This document shows, piece after piece, positions 1 to 9,547 of a stretch of DNA of 61,894 nt. Every line of letters starts with the position of its first letter. Within the stretch, counting starts at the first letter, position 1. A program made the position numbers and the translations under genes. The notes beneath the pieces are model-generated. The model searched no databases. It saw nothing but the letters and a program-made list of their open reading frames with translations, and was not told where the DNA came from. Source of the DNA: Bacteroidota bacterium (GTDB lineage: Bacteria > Bacteroidota > Bacteroidia > AKYH767-A > OLB10); the NCBI GenBank assembly GCA_029547265.1, contig JAKPPP010000190.1, positions 1 to 61,894 of the forward strand, in the 5' to 3' direction.

Positions 1-513
1 AGCATAAATCTGTACTACGATACCTTTCATAGACGCAGATTTTTTAGTAATCTCATTCCACTCACTCATACCTGTTGTAATTAATGCAGCAAGTACAATT
101 GTTGGAATGATCGTCCAAATTGCTTCTAATTTATTGTTATCATGAAAATAGAAAGATCTTCTGTTTTTATTATAACGGTATTTGTACGCAAAAAAGAAAA
201 GAAGAATTTGCGTAATAAAGAACGTTATAAATAATACTGTCCAATTGATTTTCATTAACCCATCAATTGCTTCACCATGTTCGGATGCTGCTTTAGGTAA
301 AGTTAAAGGGAGATACAGGTTCATGATGTAAACCATCACGGATAACCCGATTATCAAGAACGCGATCATACCGATACTATTCCATCGGTTAGCACTTTCC
401 TGTTCTGCTTCTTCGTTCTCTCCTGAAAGTTTTGATGCAAGAGCCGCTACATTGGCTAAACGCACCAGAACCAAGGTTCCAAAAACGACCGCTAAGATGA
501 GCAAGATGTTCAT
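1..513 (-). CDS. coxB: cytochrome c oxidase subunit II, N-terminal part (cut by window edge)
   Basis: Minus-strand reading frame starting at ATG 513 and open to the window edge (171 codons). It begins MNILLILAVVFG, a first membrane segment. A second hydrophobic stretch (YMMNLYLPL), a third (WTVLFITFFITQILLFFF), a YRYN segment, and then LEAIWTIIPTIVL follow, typical of the membrane hairpin of subunit II before the periplasmic cupredoxin domain. The CuA site (CxxxC) would lie beyond the window, so it cannot be checked. It sits about 50 nt downstream of actF in the same orientation, the usual Bacteroidota arrangement in which the alternative complex III operon runs into oxidase subunits II and I. 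Identification rests on the hairpin and the context; coxA is expected next, outside the window. Confidence 0.9.
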   Translation of the reverse strand, partial: MNILLILAVVFGTLVLVRLANVAALASKLSGENEEAEQESANRWNSIGMIAFLIIGLSVMVYIMNLYLPLTLPKAASEHGEAIDGLMKINWTVLFITFFITQILLFFFAYKYRYNKNRRSFYFHDNNKLEAIWTIIPTIVLAALITTGMSEWNEITKKSASMKGIVVQIYA

Positions 514-563
514 AGCTTGTTGTTAGTTGTGGAGTATTGAGATAATATTATTTCTTCTACTGA

Positions 564-1835
564 TTAAATTGCATGATGTAAGCTTTCTTCCATCATTGGG
601 TGATTTTTAGCCACCAATGGAGATTTGCTTAAATAATGCTGCACTAAATACATGAATAAACCGATGAATCCGATAGTAGTACCGATTTCCATTAAGCCGA
701 TTGATCCGATTGAAATTGCTGCTTCACCATGTTCTGCAACGTGAGCAGCACCTTCAGCAGCATGATGTCCTGCTGTAATCATTGATCCAGGGATAATCAT
801 AACGTAAGTATCGATCCAGTGGCCAATAAATACTACGATAGACATTCCCATCAATAAATATAATTTACGTTTTGCATCTCTAGTCATTAAAATCACAAAC
901 GGAGTTATGAAGTTAATAAAGAAAGAAGCTAACCATAGACCACGATAGTGATCTTGACGTAACATGAAATAAGTAATTTCCTCTGGGATGTTAGAATACC
1001 AGATCAACATAAATTGAGAGAACCATAAATAAGTCCAGAAGATACTGAATGCAAACATAAACTTACCGATATCGTGTAAGTGATGTTCAGTTACTTCAGG
1101 TAAATATCCTTTCGATTTAAGGTATGTCACAGTAAATACTAATGCAGCGATTGACGTTACAAATATTCCAGAGAAAGTATACCAAGCAAACAACGTACTG
1201 AACCAGTGAGTATCAACGCTCATTACAAAATCCCATGACATGGTAGATTCAGTAACAGCAAATAACACTAAGAATTTAGCAGCTGCAGCTCTATTTTTTC
1301 TCCAGTAACCTACTCCGTCACCTTCGTCGCTTAACATTGAATTTTTACGGAATAACTTAGCGAAGTATGTCCATATTACAAAATACGCAACCACACGAAT
1401 CCAGAAGAATGTAGGATTCAAGAATCCGCTTTTTCCTGCGATGATTTCATCGTATTTTGGTGATTTAGGATCGAACAATTCTGCATCCATCCAATGGTAA
1501 AGGTGATGACCACCTAATGCAATAATTACGATCATGATACCACCTGCTACAGGTAATGACTGACCCATTGCTTCCAACGGACGTTTGATTACAGCGCTCC
1601 ATCCTACTTCAGCTACATACTGCACAGCTAAAAAGAATGTTGCACATAAGGCCATACCCATAAACATGAAATTATTCATGAGTAAGTTAGACCATGTTTG
1701 TTCATGATGAGTTGCAAACTGAGCGATAATGGCCAGAAGACCGATTATCATCATGACTCCTGCAATCATCCGATTTTTTCGGGTGAATTCGTAAGGCTTC
1801 GTACTTGTTACCTCGATATGATGATGGTGTCCCAT
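564..1835 (-). CDS. actF: alternative complex III quinol-oxidising membrane subunit ActF
   Basis: A 423-residue polytopic membrane protein with about ten hydrophobic segments. It belongs to the NrfD/PsrC-like superfamily and is the second large membrane subunit of alternative complex III, partner of ActC in the bilayer. It is recognised by its position (sixth gene of actABCDEF) and by family-typical segments such as ESTMSWDFVMSVD, FVTSIAALVF and WTYLWFSQFMLIWYSN. The N-terminus MGHHHH is a natural histidine cluster and not a tag; a second His/Ala-rich loop (residues about 363-380) precedes the last helix. The ATG lies 22 nt after the actE stop, so it is translated from the same message. It probably has a structural or quinol-binding role rather than holding a redox centre, since no heme or Fe-S ligands are seen. 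Confidence 0.93.
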   Translation of the reverse strand: MGHHHHIEVTSTKPYEFTRKNRMIAGVMMIIGLLAIIAQFATHHEQTWSNLLMNNFMFMGMALCATFFLAVQYVAEVGWSAVIKRPLEAMGQSLPVAGGIMIVIIALGGHHLYHWMDAELFDPKSPKYDEIIAGKSGFLNPTFFWIRVVAYFVIWTYFAKLFRKNSMLSDEGDGVGYWRKNRAAAAKFLVLFAVTESTMSWDFVMSVDTHWFSTLFAWYTFSGIFVTSIAALVFTVTYLKSKGYLPEVTEHHLHDIGKFMFAFSIFWTYLWFSQFMLIWYSNIPEEITYFMLRQDHYRGLWLASFFINFITPFVILMTRDAKRKLYLLMGMSIVVFIGHWIDTYVMIIPGSMITAGHHAAEGAAHVAEHGEAAISIGSIGLMEIGTTIGFIGLFMYLVQHYLSKSPLVAKNHPMMEESLHHAI

Positions 1836-1856
1836 AATTGATCGTTGATCGGTAGT

Positions 1857-2513
1857 TTATTTTGCCAAGGCAGTTACCTTGGATGAATCTTTAGTTGCTG
1901 TTGCTGTAGTACTGTCAGAACCTAGCGGAGACACTCCGTCGTTCTGTAATTGATGGATGTACATTACAATTCTCCAACGATCTTCCGGTGCAATTTGAGC
2001 AGCATGTGAGCCCATCAAGTTGATACCGTAAGTAATTGTATGGAAAATTTTTCCATCGGTAAGATCTTTCATCAAACCTCCACGTGATGAATTACCTTTT
2101 GAGTATGACGGAGGAGGAGGAAACTTACCGATAGCTACGATACTTCCATCACCTTGACCTGTTGCACCATGGCAATGCGTACAATAAATATCATACTGAC
2201 GTTTTCCTTCAGCAAGATTTTCTTTGTTAAGCTCCAATGGATTTTTCACGTCGCGACCGGCTGCTTCATAACCTTCGTTAGTAGCAGGGTAGTGAAAGAA
2301 AGTATAGTTACGAGGAACAGTTCCGTCAACCGGATGTTGCATCGTTAAACTATCTGAGAAATTCGGGTTCGCTGAATACACCTCATAAGACGGTGAGCGA
2401 TACATGTCCGGCATATATTCCAGGCCGGGTTTCTTAGGGTCCTTGCTACATGACGTTGCTAGCATCATCACTGACGCTGCTCCGGCACAAAGGATCGCTA
2501 TGGTATTCTTCAT
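1857..2513 (-). CDS. actE: alternative complex III monoheme cytochrome c lipoprotein ActE
   Basis: A 218-residue lipoprotein. The signal sequence ends in a lipobox LATSC, with Cys22 as lipid anchor. One class I cytochrome c domain follows: heme motif CTHCH at residues 111-115, then a Pro-rich stretch, and NLMGSH, whose Met is the likely distal heme ligand. It is the monoheme subunit of alternative complex III, thought to relay electrons from the ActA heme chain towards the oxidase in the periplasm. The gene lies 34 nt after actD and 22 nt before actF on the same strand. The C-terminal 20 residues are Ser/Thr/Ala/Lys-rich and probably disordered. Function is secure from motif plus operon position. 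Confidence 0.94.
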   Translation of the reverse strand: MKNTIAILCAGAASVMMLATSCSKDPKKPGLEYMPDMYRSPSYEVYSANPNFSDSLTMQHPVDGTVPRNYTFFHYPATNEGYEAAGRDVKNPLELNKENLAEGKRQYDIYCTHCHGATGQGDGSIVAIGKFPPPPSYSKGNSSRGGLMKDLTDGKIFHTITYGINLMGSHAAQIAPEDRWRIVMYIHQLQNDGVSPLGSDSTTATATKDSSKVTALAK

Positions 2514-2547
2514 ATCCTGGTTGGTATGGATGTGGAAGGTTCGCTAA

Positions 2548-3078
2548 TTATTTATTTATAAATTCAACTGCACCTGCTGATTTCAGCTGTGCTTCAACGT
2601 TAGCAATTTCAGAGTCATCCTTAATCTGGATTGCCATAACGAAGTGGTCGTCAGCCATGCGTGGATGTATTACATTAGGTTCTACGCCCGGTAATAATTT
2701 ACTTCTTAATAAGAAAGTAATAACCATACCGTGAGCAGCACATAATACCGTACTTTCAAATGTTACAGGGATAAATGCCGGTAAATTTTTGTAGAAAGCA
2801 TAACTAGGCTTTCCTCCGATATCCATTGGCCAATCGAAGATGTTCATATACCAGATCATCAATAACGCTAAGCTCATTCCTGTCATTCCATAAAGGAAAG
2901 CGCAGATAGAGATACGTGTACGATCTAATCCAAGTTCATTATCTAAACCGTGTATCGGGAACGGAGAAATTACATCTTTCACTTTCAGTCCTTTCTTACG
3001 AAGGGAACCGATAGCATTCAGCACTACTTCATCATCGTTGAAGATGCCGTAAACGAATTTTTTTGGTGAAGCGCTCAT
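2548..3078 (-). CDS. actD: alternative complex III subunit ActD (DUF3341)
   Basis: A 176-residue protein with an N-terminal soluble domain that begins KFVYGIFNDDEVVLNAIGSL, the hallmark of DUF3341/ActD. Two membrane-spanning hairpin segments follow in the middle (around residues 58-80 and 100-130), and a second small soluble domain closes the protein (DDHFVMAIQI). ActD is a small integral subunit of alternative complex III without cofactors. Its ATG overlaps the actC stop codon by 4 nt (ATGA), evidence of translational coupling. Length and architecture match the family. Confidence 0.93.
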   Translation of the reverse strand: MSASPKKFVYGIFNDDEVVLNAIGSLRKKGLKVKDVISPFPIHGLDNELGLDRTRISICAFLYGMTGMSLALLMIWYMNIFDWPMDIGGKPSYAFYKNLPAFIPVTFESTVLCAAHGMVITFLLRSKLLPGVEPNVIHPRMADDHFVMAIQIKDDSEIANVEAQLKSAGAVEFINK

Positions 3079-4478
3079 GCGTGTGATTCTGACTTATTAG
3101 AATGTTTAGCAGCTTTTTTCTTTTCGCCTTCTGAAGAAGACTTAATAATTGTCTTCAACTCACTCATCGCAATTACCGGGAATACTCGGGCGAAGATGAG
3201 GAAGCAAGTGAAGAATAATCCTATCGAACCGATATAGATACCGGCTTCTACCCAAGTTGGATGATACATCGCCCAGCTTGAAGGAATATAATCACGGTGA
3301 AGAGAAGTAACGATAATTACGAAACGCTCGAACCACATACCCACATTTACGAAGATCGAAATGATGAATGTTGCGAAAACGTTCTCACGTAATTTAGAAG
3401 ACCAGAATAACTGAGGAGTGATAACGTTACATGTCATCATACTCCAGTATGCCCACCAGTAAGGACCGGTAGCACGGTTGATGAACGCATATTGTTCGTA
3501 TTCAACACCTGAATACCAAGCGATGAAGAACTCAGTGATATACGCCACACCTACGATAGATCCCGTGATCAAGATGATACGGTTCATCATATCGATATGG
3601 TAGATCGTGATATAATCTTCAAGGTTTAATACTTTACGAACGATAATCAACAACGTTTGCACCATGGCAAAACCAGAGAAGATCGCACCTGCAACGAAGT
3701 ATGGAGGGAAGATGGTAGTATGCCATCCCGGAATCACCGACGTAGCGAAGTCCATCGATACCACCGAGTGTACAGAAAGTACAAGTGGAGTTGAAAGACC
3801 TGCAAGTACAAGAGATACCTCTTCAAAACGTTGCCAGTTTTTAGCACTACCTACCCAACCGAAGCTTAAGATAGTATAGATGCGTTTCGACATTTTTGTT
3901 TTTGCACGATCGCGGATTACTGCGAAATCAGGAATAAGTCCTGTATACCAGAAAACCAGTGATACAGAGAAATACGTCGAGATCGCGAATACGTCCCATA
4001 CAAGTGGTGAGTTAAAGTTTACCCATAACGAACCAAATTGGTTAGCTAAAGGTAAAGGCCAGTAACCTACCCAAGGACGTCCCATGTGCGATACGATAAA
4101 CGTTGCAGCACAAATAACGGCGAAGATGGTCATCGCCTCTGCTGAACGGTTAATCGATAAACGCCATTTCTGACGGAATAATAATAAGATCGCAGAGATG
4201 AGGGTTCCGGCGTGACCGATACCAACCCACCATACGAAATTGGTGATATCCCAAGCCCAACCTACAGTTTTGTTAAGTCCCCAAACTCCGAGGCCTGTTC
4301 CTAAGGTGTAGGATACTGAGATGATCCACCACAACAAAGCTGCTGATGACACGCTGAATGCGAGCCACCACCATTTGTTTGCTTTTGACTCTACCGGGCG
4401 GCAGACATCTTCTGTGATATCGTGCCAGGTTTTATCGCCTAGAATTAGTGGCGGCCTGAGTTCCGATTCTTTATGCAT
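3075..4478 (-). CDS. actC: alternative complex III NrfD-like membrane subunit ActC
   Basis: A 467-residue NrfD/PsrC-type membrane protein with about ten transmembrane helices. It starts with the amphipathic lead [13 protein letters not shown] usual for ActC. It is the membrane anchor beneath the Fe-S protein ActB and is believed to form the quinol-oxidation site together with it. Family-typical stretches include [20 protein letters not shown] (helix 2), HMGRPW (loop), [26 protein letters not shown] and [11 protein letters not shown]. The Lys/Ser-rich tail ([18 protein letters not shown]) is probably cytoplasmic. The start lies 48 nt after the actB stop; the stop overlaps actD. No cofactor-binding motif is visible, as expected. 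Confidence 0.94.
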   Translation of the reverse strand: MHKESELRPPLILGDKTWHDITEDVCRPVESKANKWWWLAFSVSSAALLWWIISVSYTLGTGLGVWGLNKTVGWAWDITNFVWWVGIGHAGTLISAILLLFRQKWRLSINRSAEAMTIFAVICAATFIVSHMGRPWVGYWPLPLANQFGSLWVNFNSPLVWDVFAISTYFSVSLVFWYTGLIPDFAVIRDRAKTKMSKRIYTILSFGWVGSAKNWQRFEEVSLVLAGLSTPLVLSVHSVVSMDFATSVIPGWHTTIFPPYFVAGAIFSGFAMVQTLLIIVRKVLNLEDYITIYHIDMMNRIILITGSIVGVAYITEFFIAWYSGVEYEQYAFINRATGPYWWAYWSMMTCNVITPQLFWSSKLRENVFATFIISIFVNVGMWFERFVIIVTSLHRDYIPSSWAMYHPTWVEAGIYIGSIGLFFTCFLIFARVFPVIAMSELKTIIKSSSEGEKKKAAKHSNKSESHA

Positions 4479-4526
4479 AGGTGACGAATTCTTACTTCGT
4501 TTATATTAATTTTATCTATTCTTTAA

Positions 4527-7500
4527 TTAAGCGTGACCTTCTTCTTTGTTACGAACCTTTGTTTGATAAAACACTGAAGGTTGAACATTGATTTCTGCCA
4601 ATAAGTGGTAACTGCGAGGATCTGCAAGTAATTTGTTTACCTCACTGTTTTTGTCGTTGTAATCTCCGAATACGATTGCATTCGTAGGACAAGACTGCGC
4701 ACAAGCTGTTTTGATTTCTCCGTCTCCCGGGCGGCGACCAGCTTTCTTCGCTTCCAACTTACCATACTGGATACGTTGAACGCACATCGAGCATTTTTCC
4801 ATTACCCCGCGTGAACGAACTACTACATCCGGGTTAAGTACCATTTTACCTAACTGATCCTGCATGTTATAAGGGAACTGTTCGTTATCACTGTATTTAA
4901 ACCAGTTGAAACGACGTACTTTATAAGGACAGTTGTTAGCGCAATAACGAGTACCTACACAACGGTTATAAGCCATCATGTTTAATCCTTCAGAGCTATG
5001 TGTTGTTGCAGCAACCGGACAAACCGTTTCACACGGAGCGTGGTTACAATGTTGACACATTACAGGTTGGAAGAATACTTCCGGATTATCGGCAGCAGGT
5101 TTTTCCATCTCTCCATACATCGAGAGTTTTCCAAGACCTTTTTCTTTTGCGTTTTCTTTTGTTGTATCAGAAGTATAGTAACGATCGATACGGATCCAAT
5201 GCATTTCACGCGCACGGCCGATTTCATCTTTACCAACTACAGGAACGTTGTTTTCTGCATTACATGCAACCACACAAGCTCCGCAACCGATACAAGCGTT
5301 TAAGTCGATTCCTAATCCCCAGTTATGATTTGGTTTTTCATGCTCAGGGTTAGCAGTAGTAGCCCATAAGTCTAATTTCTCAGGAGTTTTAGGTCCGTAA
5401 GGAGACTCAATTAATACATCAGGATTTCCGGCTTTAGCATCTTTTAACCAAGATGATAAAGTTGTTTCCTTCACAATCTCACGACCCATCATAGTGTGGT
5501 GAGTTTGTGTTGCGGCTAATGTGATATCTTCATCAACAGTTTTTGCTACTGTTGCACCTGCAGCTACATAGCTGAAAGCACCATTTGTTAATGAAGCGAA
5601 AGGATATGCATTAAACCCTACTCCGTTTCCTGCTTTTCCTACGTTTGTTCTTCCGTAACCAACAGCTACTGCAATTGTATTATCAGCCATTGCAGGTTGT
5701 AATAATACCGGTCCTTTGATCGATACATTTCCTACTTTAACTTCGATAACATTTCCTTGAGTAACTTTTAATTTATCAGCATAAGATGGAAGGATAGCAA
5801 AGTAGTTATCCCAACAAACTTTAGAGATAGGATCAGGTAACTCTTGTAACCAAGGGTTGTTTGCTTGATTTCCGTTTCCTAAACCTGTTTTTTGGTAAAG
5901 AATTACATCAGTACCTGCGCTTGGCTTCATTAATTTAGAAGCTGCATCAGATACATTTCCAACGAATGCCGCAGCACCTGTTCCAGCTACTGCTGTTTCA
6001 AAAACTCCGTCTTGTAATGATTTCGTCCAGAATGCATCGAATGATGTCATTGCGCTTTGCATCGGATAAATGGCCGCTGCCCAGAAATCACGTAAGTAAG
6101 TATAGTAATCAGCTTGCGCTGCTCCTGCCCACTTCATTAAACTCTCTGCACCCTGACGAGTACTGAATAATGGACGGATTGTTGGTTGTGATAATGTAAA
6201 GTATCCTTTGTAAGGCTCAACATCTCCCCATGATTCTAACCAATGGTGATCAGGGCAAACGTAATCGCAATTTGAAGCAGTCTCATCTTCACGATCTGCC
6301 AATGAAATTTTACAAGATACTTTTGCTAATGCTGCAGTGAATGCTTTAGCATCAGGCATTGAATAAACCGGATTAGTATTCCAGAAAATTACAGCACCCA
6401 CTTGACCTGCATTCATTTCACCAAGTAATTCGGCAACTGCTGCATCATTACTTGATTGTAAATTACTAGTTACATCAAGGTTGATAGTAGAACCATAGTT
6501 ACCGAGCATGCTGTTGATCGCATTCACCAAAACTTGCTCGTTAGGATCGTTAGATCCGCTGATTACTACACTCTTTCCTTTAGCAGCCCAAAGTTCAGCA
6601 GCAATTTTTCCGGCAGCTGCATCAATTGGAGAAGCTCCTGCAGAAACAGAAGAACCACCTGCTAAAGCAGCTACTTTATTATATACTGCAGCAACAGAAG
6701 CTGACTGCTCACTAGGTTTAACTTTATAACGTGCATCGGCATTTGATCCTGCTAATGATAAAGCAGATTCAACTTGGATGTGACGTGACATTGATTTTTT
6801 GCCATCACGTAATTTTCTTCCTACGCCATATTGACGAGAGAATTCGATTGGTGATAACCAAGAAGAAAGGAAATCAGCACCAAAGCTCAAGATCACTTCT
6901 GCATTATCGAAACGATAAGAAGGAACTACAGCTTTACCGAACGACATTTCATTTCCTTTTACGATACCATAAGAAGAAACAGCATCGTAAGTTACCAACT
7001 TAGCTGTTGGATATTTAGCGATGAAGTCAGCAACGATTTTCTTAGCTGAAGGACTTGCAATTGATGAAGACACGATTGCAATTTTCTTTCCTGATGCAGA
7101 AGCATCTGCTAATTTCTTAGTGATTTCTGCATCGATAGCTGTCCATTCTGCCTTTTTCTTTCCGGCTAAAGGACCTGCTAAACGAGCGCTATCATATAAG
7201 CTTAAAACGGAAGCTTGAACACGAGCATTCGTTCCACCTTTAGTGATTGACGAAAGTTCGTTTCCTTCAATTTTAATAGGGCGACCTTCGCGCGTTTTAA
7301 CTAAAACACTGCAGTAGTCTGTTCCGTCATAATATGTAGAAGCATAATAATTAGGAATACCTAATGTTACTTCTTCCGGTTTTACTACATAAGGGATTGC
7401 CTTTTTTACAGGAGCTTCGCAAGCTGCTAATGAAGCTGCAGCTACGCTGAATCCTAAAAATTTAAGGAAGTCCCTGCGGGTAGTTGACGAATCTGATGCA

Positions 7501-7619
7501 GCCTTTCTATTAAGGACTTCATCAACGGGTAAGTGCTCAAAAAACTCATTGTCGCGCAGGCGAACAAACTCAGGAGTGTTATTGAGTTCTTCTACACCTT
7601 TCCAATATCGTTTTTCCAT
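4527..7619 (-). CDS. actB: alternative complex III iron-sulfur / molybdopterin-oxidoreductase-like subunit ActB
   Basis: A 1030-residue fusion of two modules typical of ActB. After about 45 residues comes a twin-arginine motif (TTRRDFLKFLG, RR at 48-49) and then LAAC, with Cys67 as a possible lipobox, suggesting Tat export with lipid anchoring. The first two thirds resemble a molybdopterin oxidoreductase fold that in this family carries no molybdenum cofactor. From about residue 770 there are four cysteine clusters: CIGCGACVVAC, CQHCNHAPCETVC, CVGTRYCANNC and CSMCVQ...CAQSC, matching three [4Fe-4S] and one [3Fe-4S] centres in alternative complex III. The protein passes electrons from quinol to ActA. 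It lies between actA (50 nt gap) and actC (48 nt gap). Confidence 0.96.
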   Translation of the reverse strand: MEKRYWKGVEELNNTPEFVRLRDNEFFEHLPVDEVLNRKAASDSSTTRRDFLKFLGFSVAAASLAACEAPVKKAIPYVVKPEEVTLGIPNYYASTYYDGTDYCSVLVKTREGRPIKIEGNELSSITKGGTNARVQASVLSLYDSARLAGPLAGKKKAEWTAIDAEITKKLADASASGKKIAIVSSSIASPSAKKIVADFIAKYPTAKLVTYDAVSSYGIVKGNEMSFGKAVVPSYRFDNAEVILSFGADFLSSWLSPIEFSRQYGVGRKLRDGKKSMSRHIQVESALSLAGSNADARYKVKPSEQSASVAAVYNKVAALAGGSSVSAGASPIDAAAGKIAAELWAAKGKSVVISGSNDPNEQVLVNAINSMLGNYGSTINLDVTSNLQSSNDAAVAELLGEMNAGQVGAVIFWNTNPVYSMPDAKAFTAALAKVSCKISLADREDETASNCDYVCPDHHWLESWGDVEPYKGYFTLSQPTIRPLFSTRQGAESLMKWAGAAQADYYTYLRDFWAAAIYPMQSAMTSFDAFWTKSLQDGVFETAVAGTGAAAFVGNVSDAASKLMKPSAGTDVILYQKTGLGNGNQANNPWLQELPDPISKVCWDNYFAILPSYADKLKVTQGNVIEVKVGNVSIKGPVLLQPAMADNTIAVAVGYGRTNVGKAGNGVGFNAYPFASLTNGAFSYVAAGATVAKTVDEDITLAATQTHHTMMGREIVKETTLSSWLKDAKAGNPDVLIESPYGPKTPEKLDLWATTANPEHEKPNHNWGLGIDLNACIGCGACVVACNAENNVPVVGKDEIGRAREMHWIRIDRYYTSDTTKENAKEKGLGKLSMYGEMEKPAADNPEVFFQPVMCQHCNHAPCETVCPVAATTHSSEGLNMMAYNRCVGTRYCANNCPYKVRRFNWFKYSDNEQFPYNMQDQLGKMVLNPDVVVRSRGVMEKCSMCVQRIQYGKLEAKKAGRRPGDGEIKTACAQSCPTNAIVFGDYNDKNSEVNKLLADPRSYHLLAEINVQPSVFYQTKVRNKEEGHA

Positions 7620-7669
7620 ATCAGTGATGGGAGGATTATCTGTGGTAAAGTATTCTTAATTATAAATTA

Positions 7670-8902
7670 TTAGTAGTGACAACGCGCACACTCAAGTCCG
7701 CCGATTTTATCTACCGTAAGTTTGGCATCAGGACCATACTGTTTCTTCAATTTCTCATGAAGTTCAGTATAATATCCGTTACCTTCCATTTTCACTTCAG
7801 TTTCACGGTGACAGTTGATACACCATCCCATTGTTAATGGAGACGCTTGTTTCATCACTTCCATCTTCTCAACTTCTCCATGACAAGTTTGACAAGCAAC
7901 TTGTCCAACTTTCACGTGTTGAGCGTGATTAAAGTATGCCAAATCAGGAAGGTTGTGAATTCTAACCCATTGAATTGGTTCTGTTTTTCCTGTATATTGT
8001 TGTTTGTCTTTATCCCAACCTACAGCCTTGTAAATCTTAGCGATTTCTTCAGTACCATACTTAGGTCCTTGTTGAACATACTTATGGCAGTTCATACAAA
8101 GTGATGGAGAAGGGATACTTGCATTCTTCGACTTTTCAGCACCTGAATGGCAATATCGACAGTCAATTTTATTTTGTCCTACGTGCAAAGCATGCGAGAA
8201 CTTAATCGGTTGATCAGGCTCGTAACCTTGAGAAACTCCGATTTCTTTTAAAGCATACCAGCCTTTCACGCTACCGAAAACTAAGCCTAATATAAGGATC
8301 ACGGCTACAAGTTTCTTGTGCTCACGAATCCAAGCTTTTCCTCTGTAAACAGCAGGCTCAGGTAATCCTTCACGTTGACGGATAACTTTTTCGAGGCTCT
8401 TCTTTGCTCTATTCAAGACAAAGTATAAGGCCACTAATAAAGCTGTCACCAACAAAAGAACGATTGGGCTATTGTCCTCTTCCTCAGCTGTTGCACCGGC
8501 AGTACCGCCAGCAGCACCAGGAGCAGCGGCAGCAGGAGCTTTTTCGCTTTCCGTTTTGATGTAAGCAATAAGTGCCTTAATCTCATCGTCTTTGAGATTA
8601 AATGCAGGCATGGCAATTTTGTTGTTCTCTTCGAACAGCTTAACTGCATCAGCATCACCTGATTTAATTAGGGCTGATGAATTTTTAATCCATTTCAGCA
8701 ACCATTCTTCACTTCTTCTTTGATGCACATTTTTCAATCCCGGCCCTACAACTTTATTTTCACCCACTACGTGGCATGAAGTACAGTTGGCTTTGAAGAT
8801 AGACTCTCCGTTGGCCTGCGCTTTCGCTTGGAATTGAGAAATTACGCTCAGGAAGACTGCTAACAGCGTGATTGTCAAATACCTGGATACGTAACGAGAC
8901 AT
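7670..8902 (-). CDS. actA: alternative complex III multiheme cytochrome c ActA
   Basis: A 410-residue exported multiheme cytochrome, first gene of the act operon. A signal peptide (cleavage near residue 29) is followed by a class I monoheme domain: CTSCH at 40-44, with a likely Met ligand in IAMPAF at about 98. An Ala/Gly/Glu linker, a membrane helix (about 146-164), a basic loop and a second hydrophobic helix (about 195-213) come next. The pentaheme part contains CRYCH, CMNCH, CQTCH, CINCH and CARCH; the last heme motif ends one residue before the C-terminus. Six CxxCH motifs in all, so the N-terminal heme domain is in addition to the canonical pentaheme unit. A TAnnTTTG box upstream marks the probable operon promoter. 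Confidence 0.94.
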   Translation of the reverse strand: MSRYVSRYLTITLLAVFLSVISQFQAKAQANGESIFKANCTSCHVVGENKVVGPGLKNVHQRRSEEWLLKWIKNSSALIKSGDADAVKLFEENNKIAMPAFNLKDDEIKALIAYIKTESEKAPAAAAPGAAGGTAGATAEEEDNSPIVLLLVTALLVALYFVLNRAKKSLEKVIRQREGLPEPAVYRGKAWIREHKKLVAVILILGLVFGSVKGWYALKEIGVSQGYEPDQPIKFSHALHVGQNKIDCRYCHSGAEKSKNASIPSPSLCMNCHKYVQQGPKYGTEEIAKIYKAVGWDKDKQQYTGKTEPIQWVRIHNLPDLAYFNHAQHVKVGQVACQTCHGEVEKMEVMKQASPLTMGWCINCHRETEVKMEGNGYYTELHEKLKKQYGPDAKLTVDKIGGLECARCHY

Positions 8903-8980
8903 ATGTAGTCGATTAAATTGTTTAAGATTAGGAGGCTTTTTTTACCAAATGTTGACAATAAAGCCCATTTTTCCAGCCGC

Positions 8981-8988
8981 CAAATTTA
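8981..8988 (-). promoter_or_regulatory. probable -7 promoter element of the act operon
   Basis: Reads TAAATTTG on the minus strand, an exact match to the Bacteroidota -7 consensus TAnnTTTG. It would place the transcript start about 70 nt before the actA ATG. No convincing -33 TTG is seen at the usual spacing. Confidence 0.5.
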
Positions 8989-9117
8989 TAACAAAAGTCA
9001 ATTCATAGGAGAAAAAAAATCACAATAAATTGAAAATTTAAATTCAATCTAAGTTGTTTATAAAGATTCTAAAAAAGGAGGTCAAAAGTTAAACAGCCAT
9101 AAAGTCAGGTTTATTTG

Positions 9118-9125
9118 TATTTTTG
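9118..9125 (+). promoter_or_regulatory. probable -7 element, 4 nt before the SPOR-protein ATG
   Basis: TATTTTTG matches TAnnTTTG exactly, and only four bases separate it from ATG 9130. If used, transcription would start at or within a base or so of the start codon, making a leaderless message. No -33 TTG is seen at the usual distance. Confidence 0.4.
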
Positions 9126-9129
9126 ACCC

Positions 9130-9543
9130 ATGAAGAACACCTCTGCCATATTAATTACTTGCCTGATTATTAGCCTCTTTTCTTCAAAATCATGGGCTCA
9201 ATCATCTAATTCGGACGCTAAAACCGACAGCTTAGCGCGTGAATTAGTAGAACGTCATAAAAAGGCAAATGCTACCAAAATGAGCATGACTGGGTTCAGA
9301 ATTCAGATTTATTTTGGGTCGGAAAGGGCAAAAGCAACCGAAATCCGCGCCGATTTCACCAAAAATTTTCCTGAAATCTCTTCATATTTGATCTACCAGC
9401 AGCCATATTTCAAAATTCGCGTCGGAGATTTCAAAACCAGAATCGAAGCTTCGGGGTTCCTAAAAAAGCTCGAAGATCATTACACGACCGCTTTTATTGT
9501 TCCGGATGAGGTTAAATTGCCGAGCTCCGATCAAGATCACTAA
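9130..9543 (+). CDS. small exported SPOR-domain protein
   Basis: A 137-residue protein with a clean signal peptide (cleavage after SWAQ, residue about 24), a short charged linker, and one SPOR-like domain from about residue 54: GFRIQIYFG, ...YFKIRVGDF and FLKKLEDHYTTAFIV. SPOR domains bind denuded glycan strands of peptidoglycan, so a periplasmic role in cell-wall binding is likely, but no partner domain is present. It stands alone, divergent from the act operon, and its stop codon is only 4 nt from the end of the convergent DUF421 gene. The start is favoured because it gives a complete signal peptide. Confidence 0.8.
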   Translation: MKNTSAILITCLIISLFSSKSWAQSSNSDAKTDSLARELVERHKKANATKMSMTGFRIQIYFGSERAKATEIRADFTKNFPEISSYLIYQQPYFKIRVGDFKTRIEASGFLKKLEDHYTTAFIVPDEVKLPSSDQDH

Positions 9544-9547
9544 TCCG

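Noticed and set aside
1790..1835. MGHHHH start of ActF as a cloning-tag artefact
   Set aside because: The gene is in its natural operon with normal flanking sequence and codon use; a short His cluster fits this protein.
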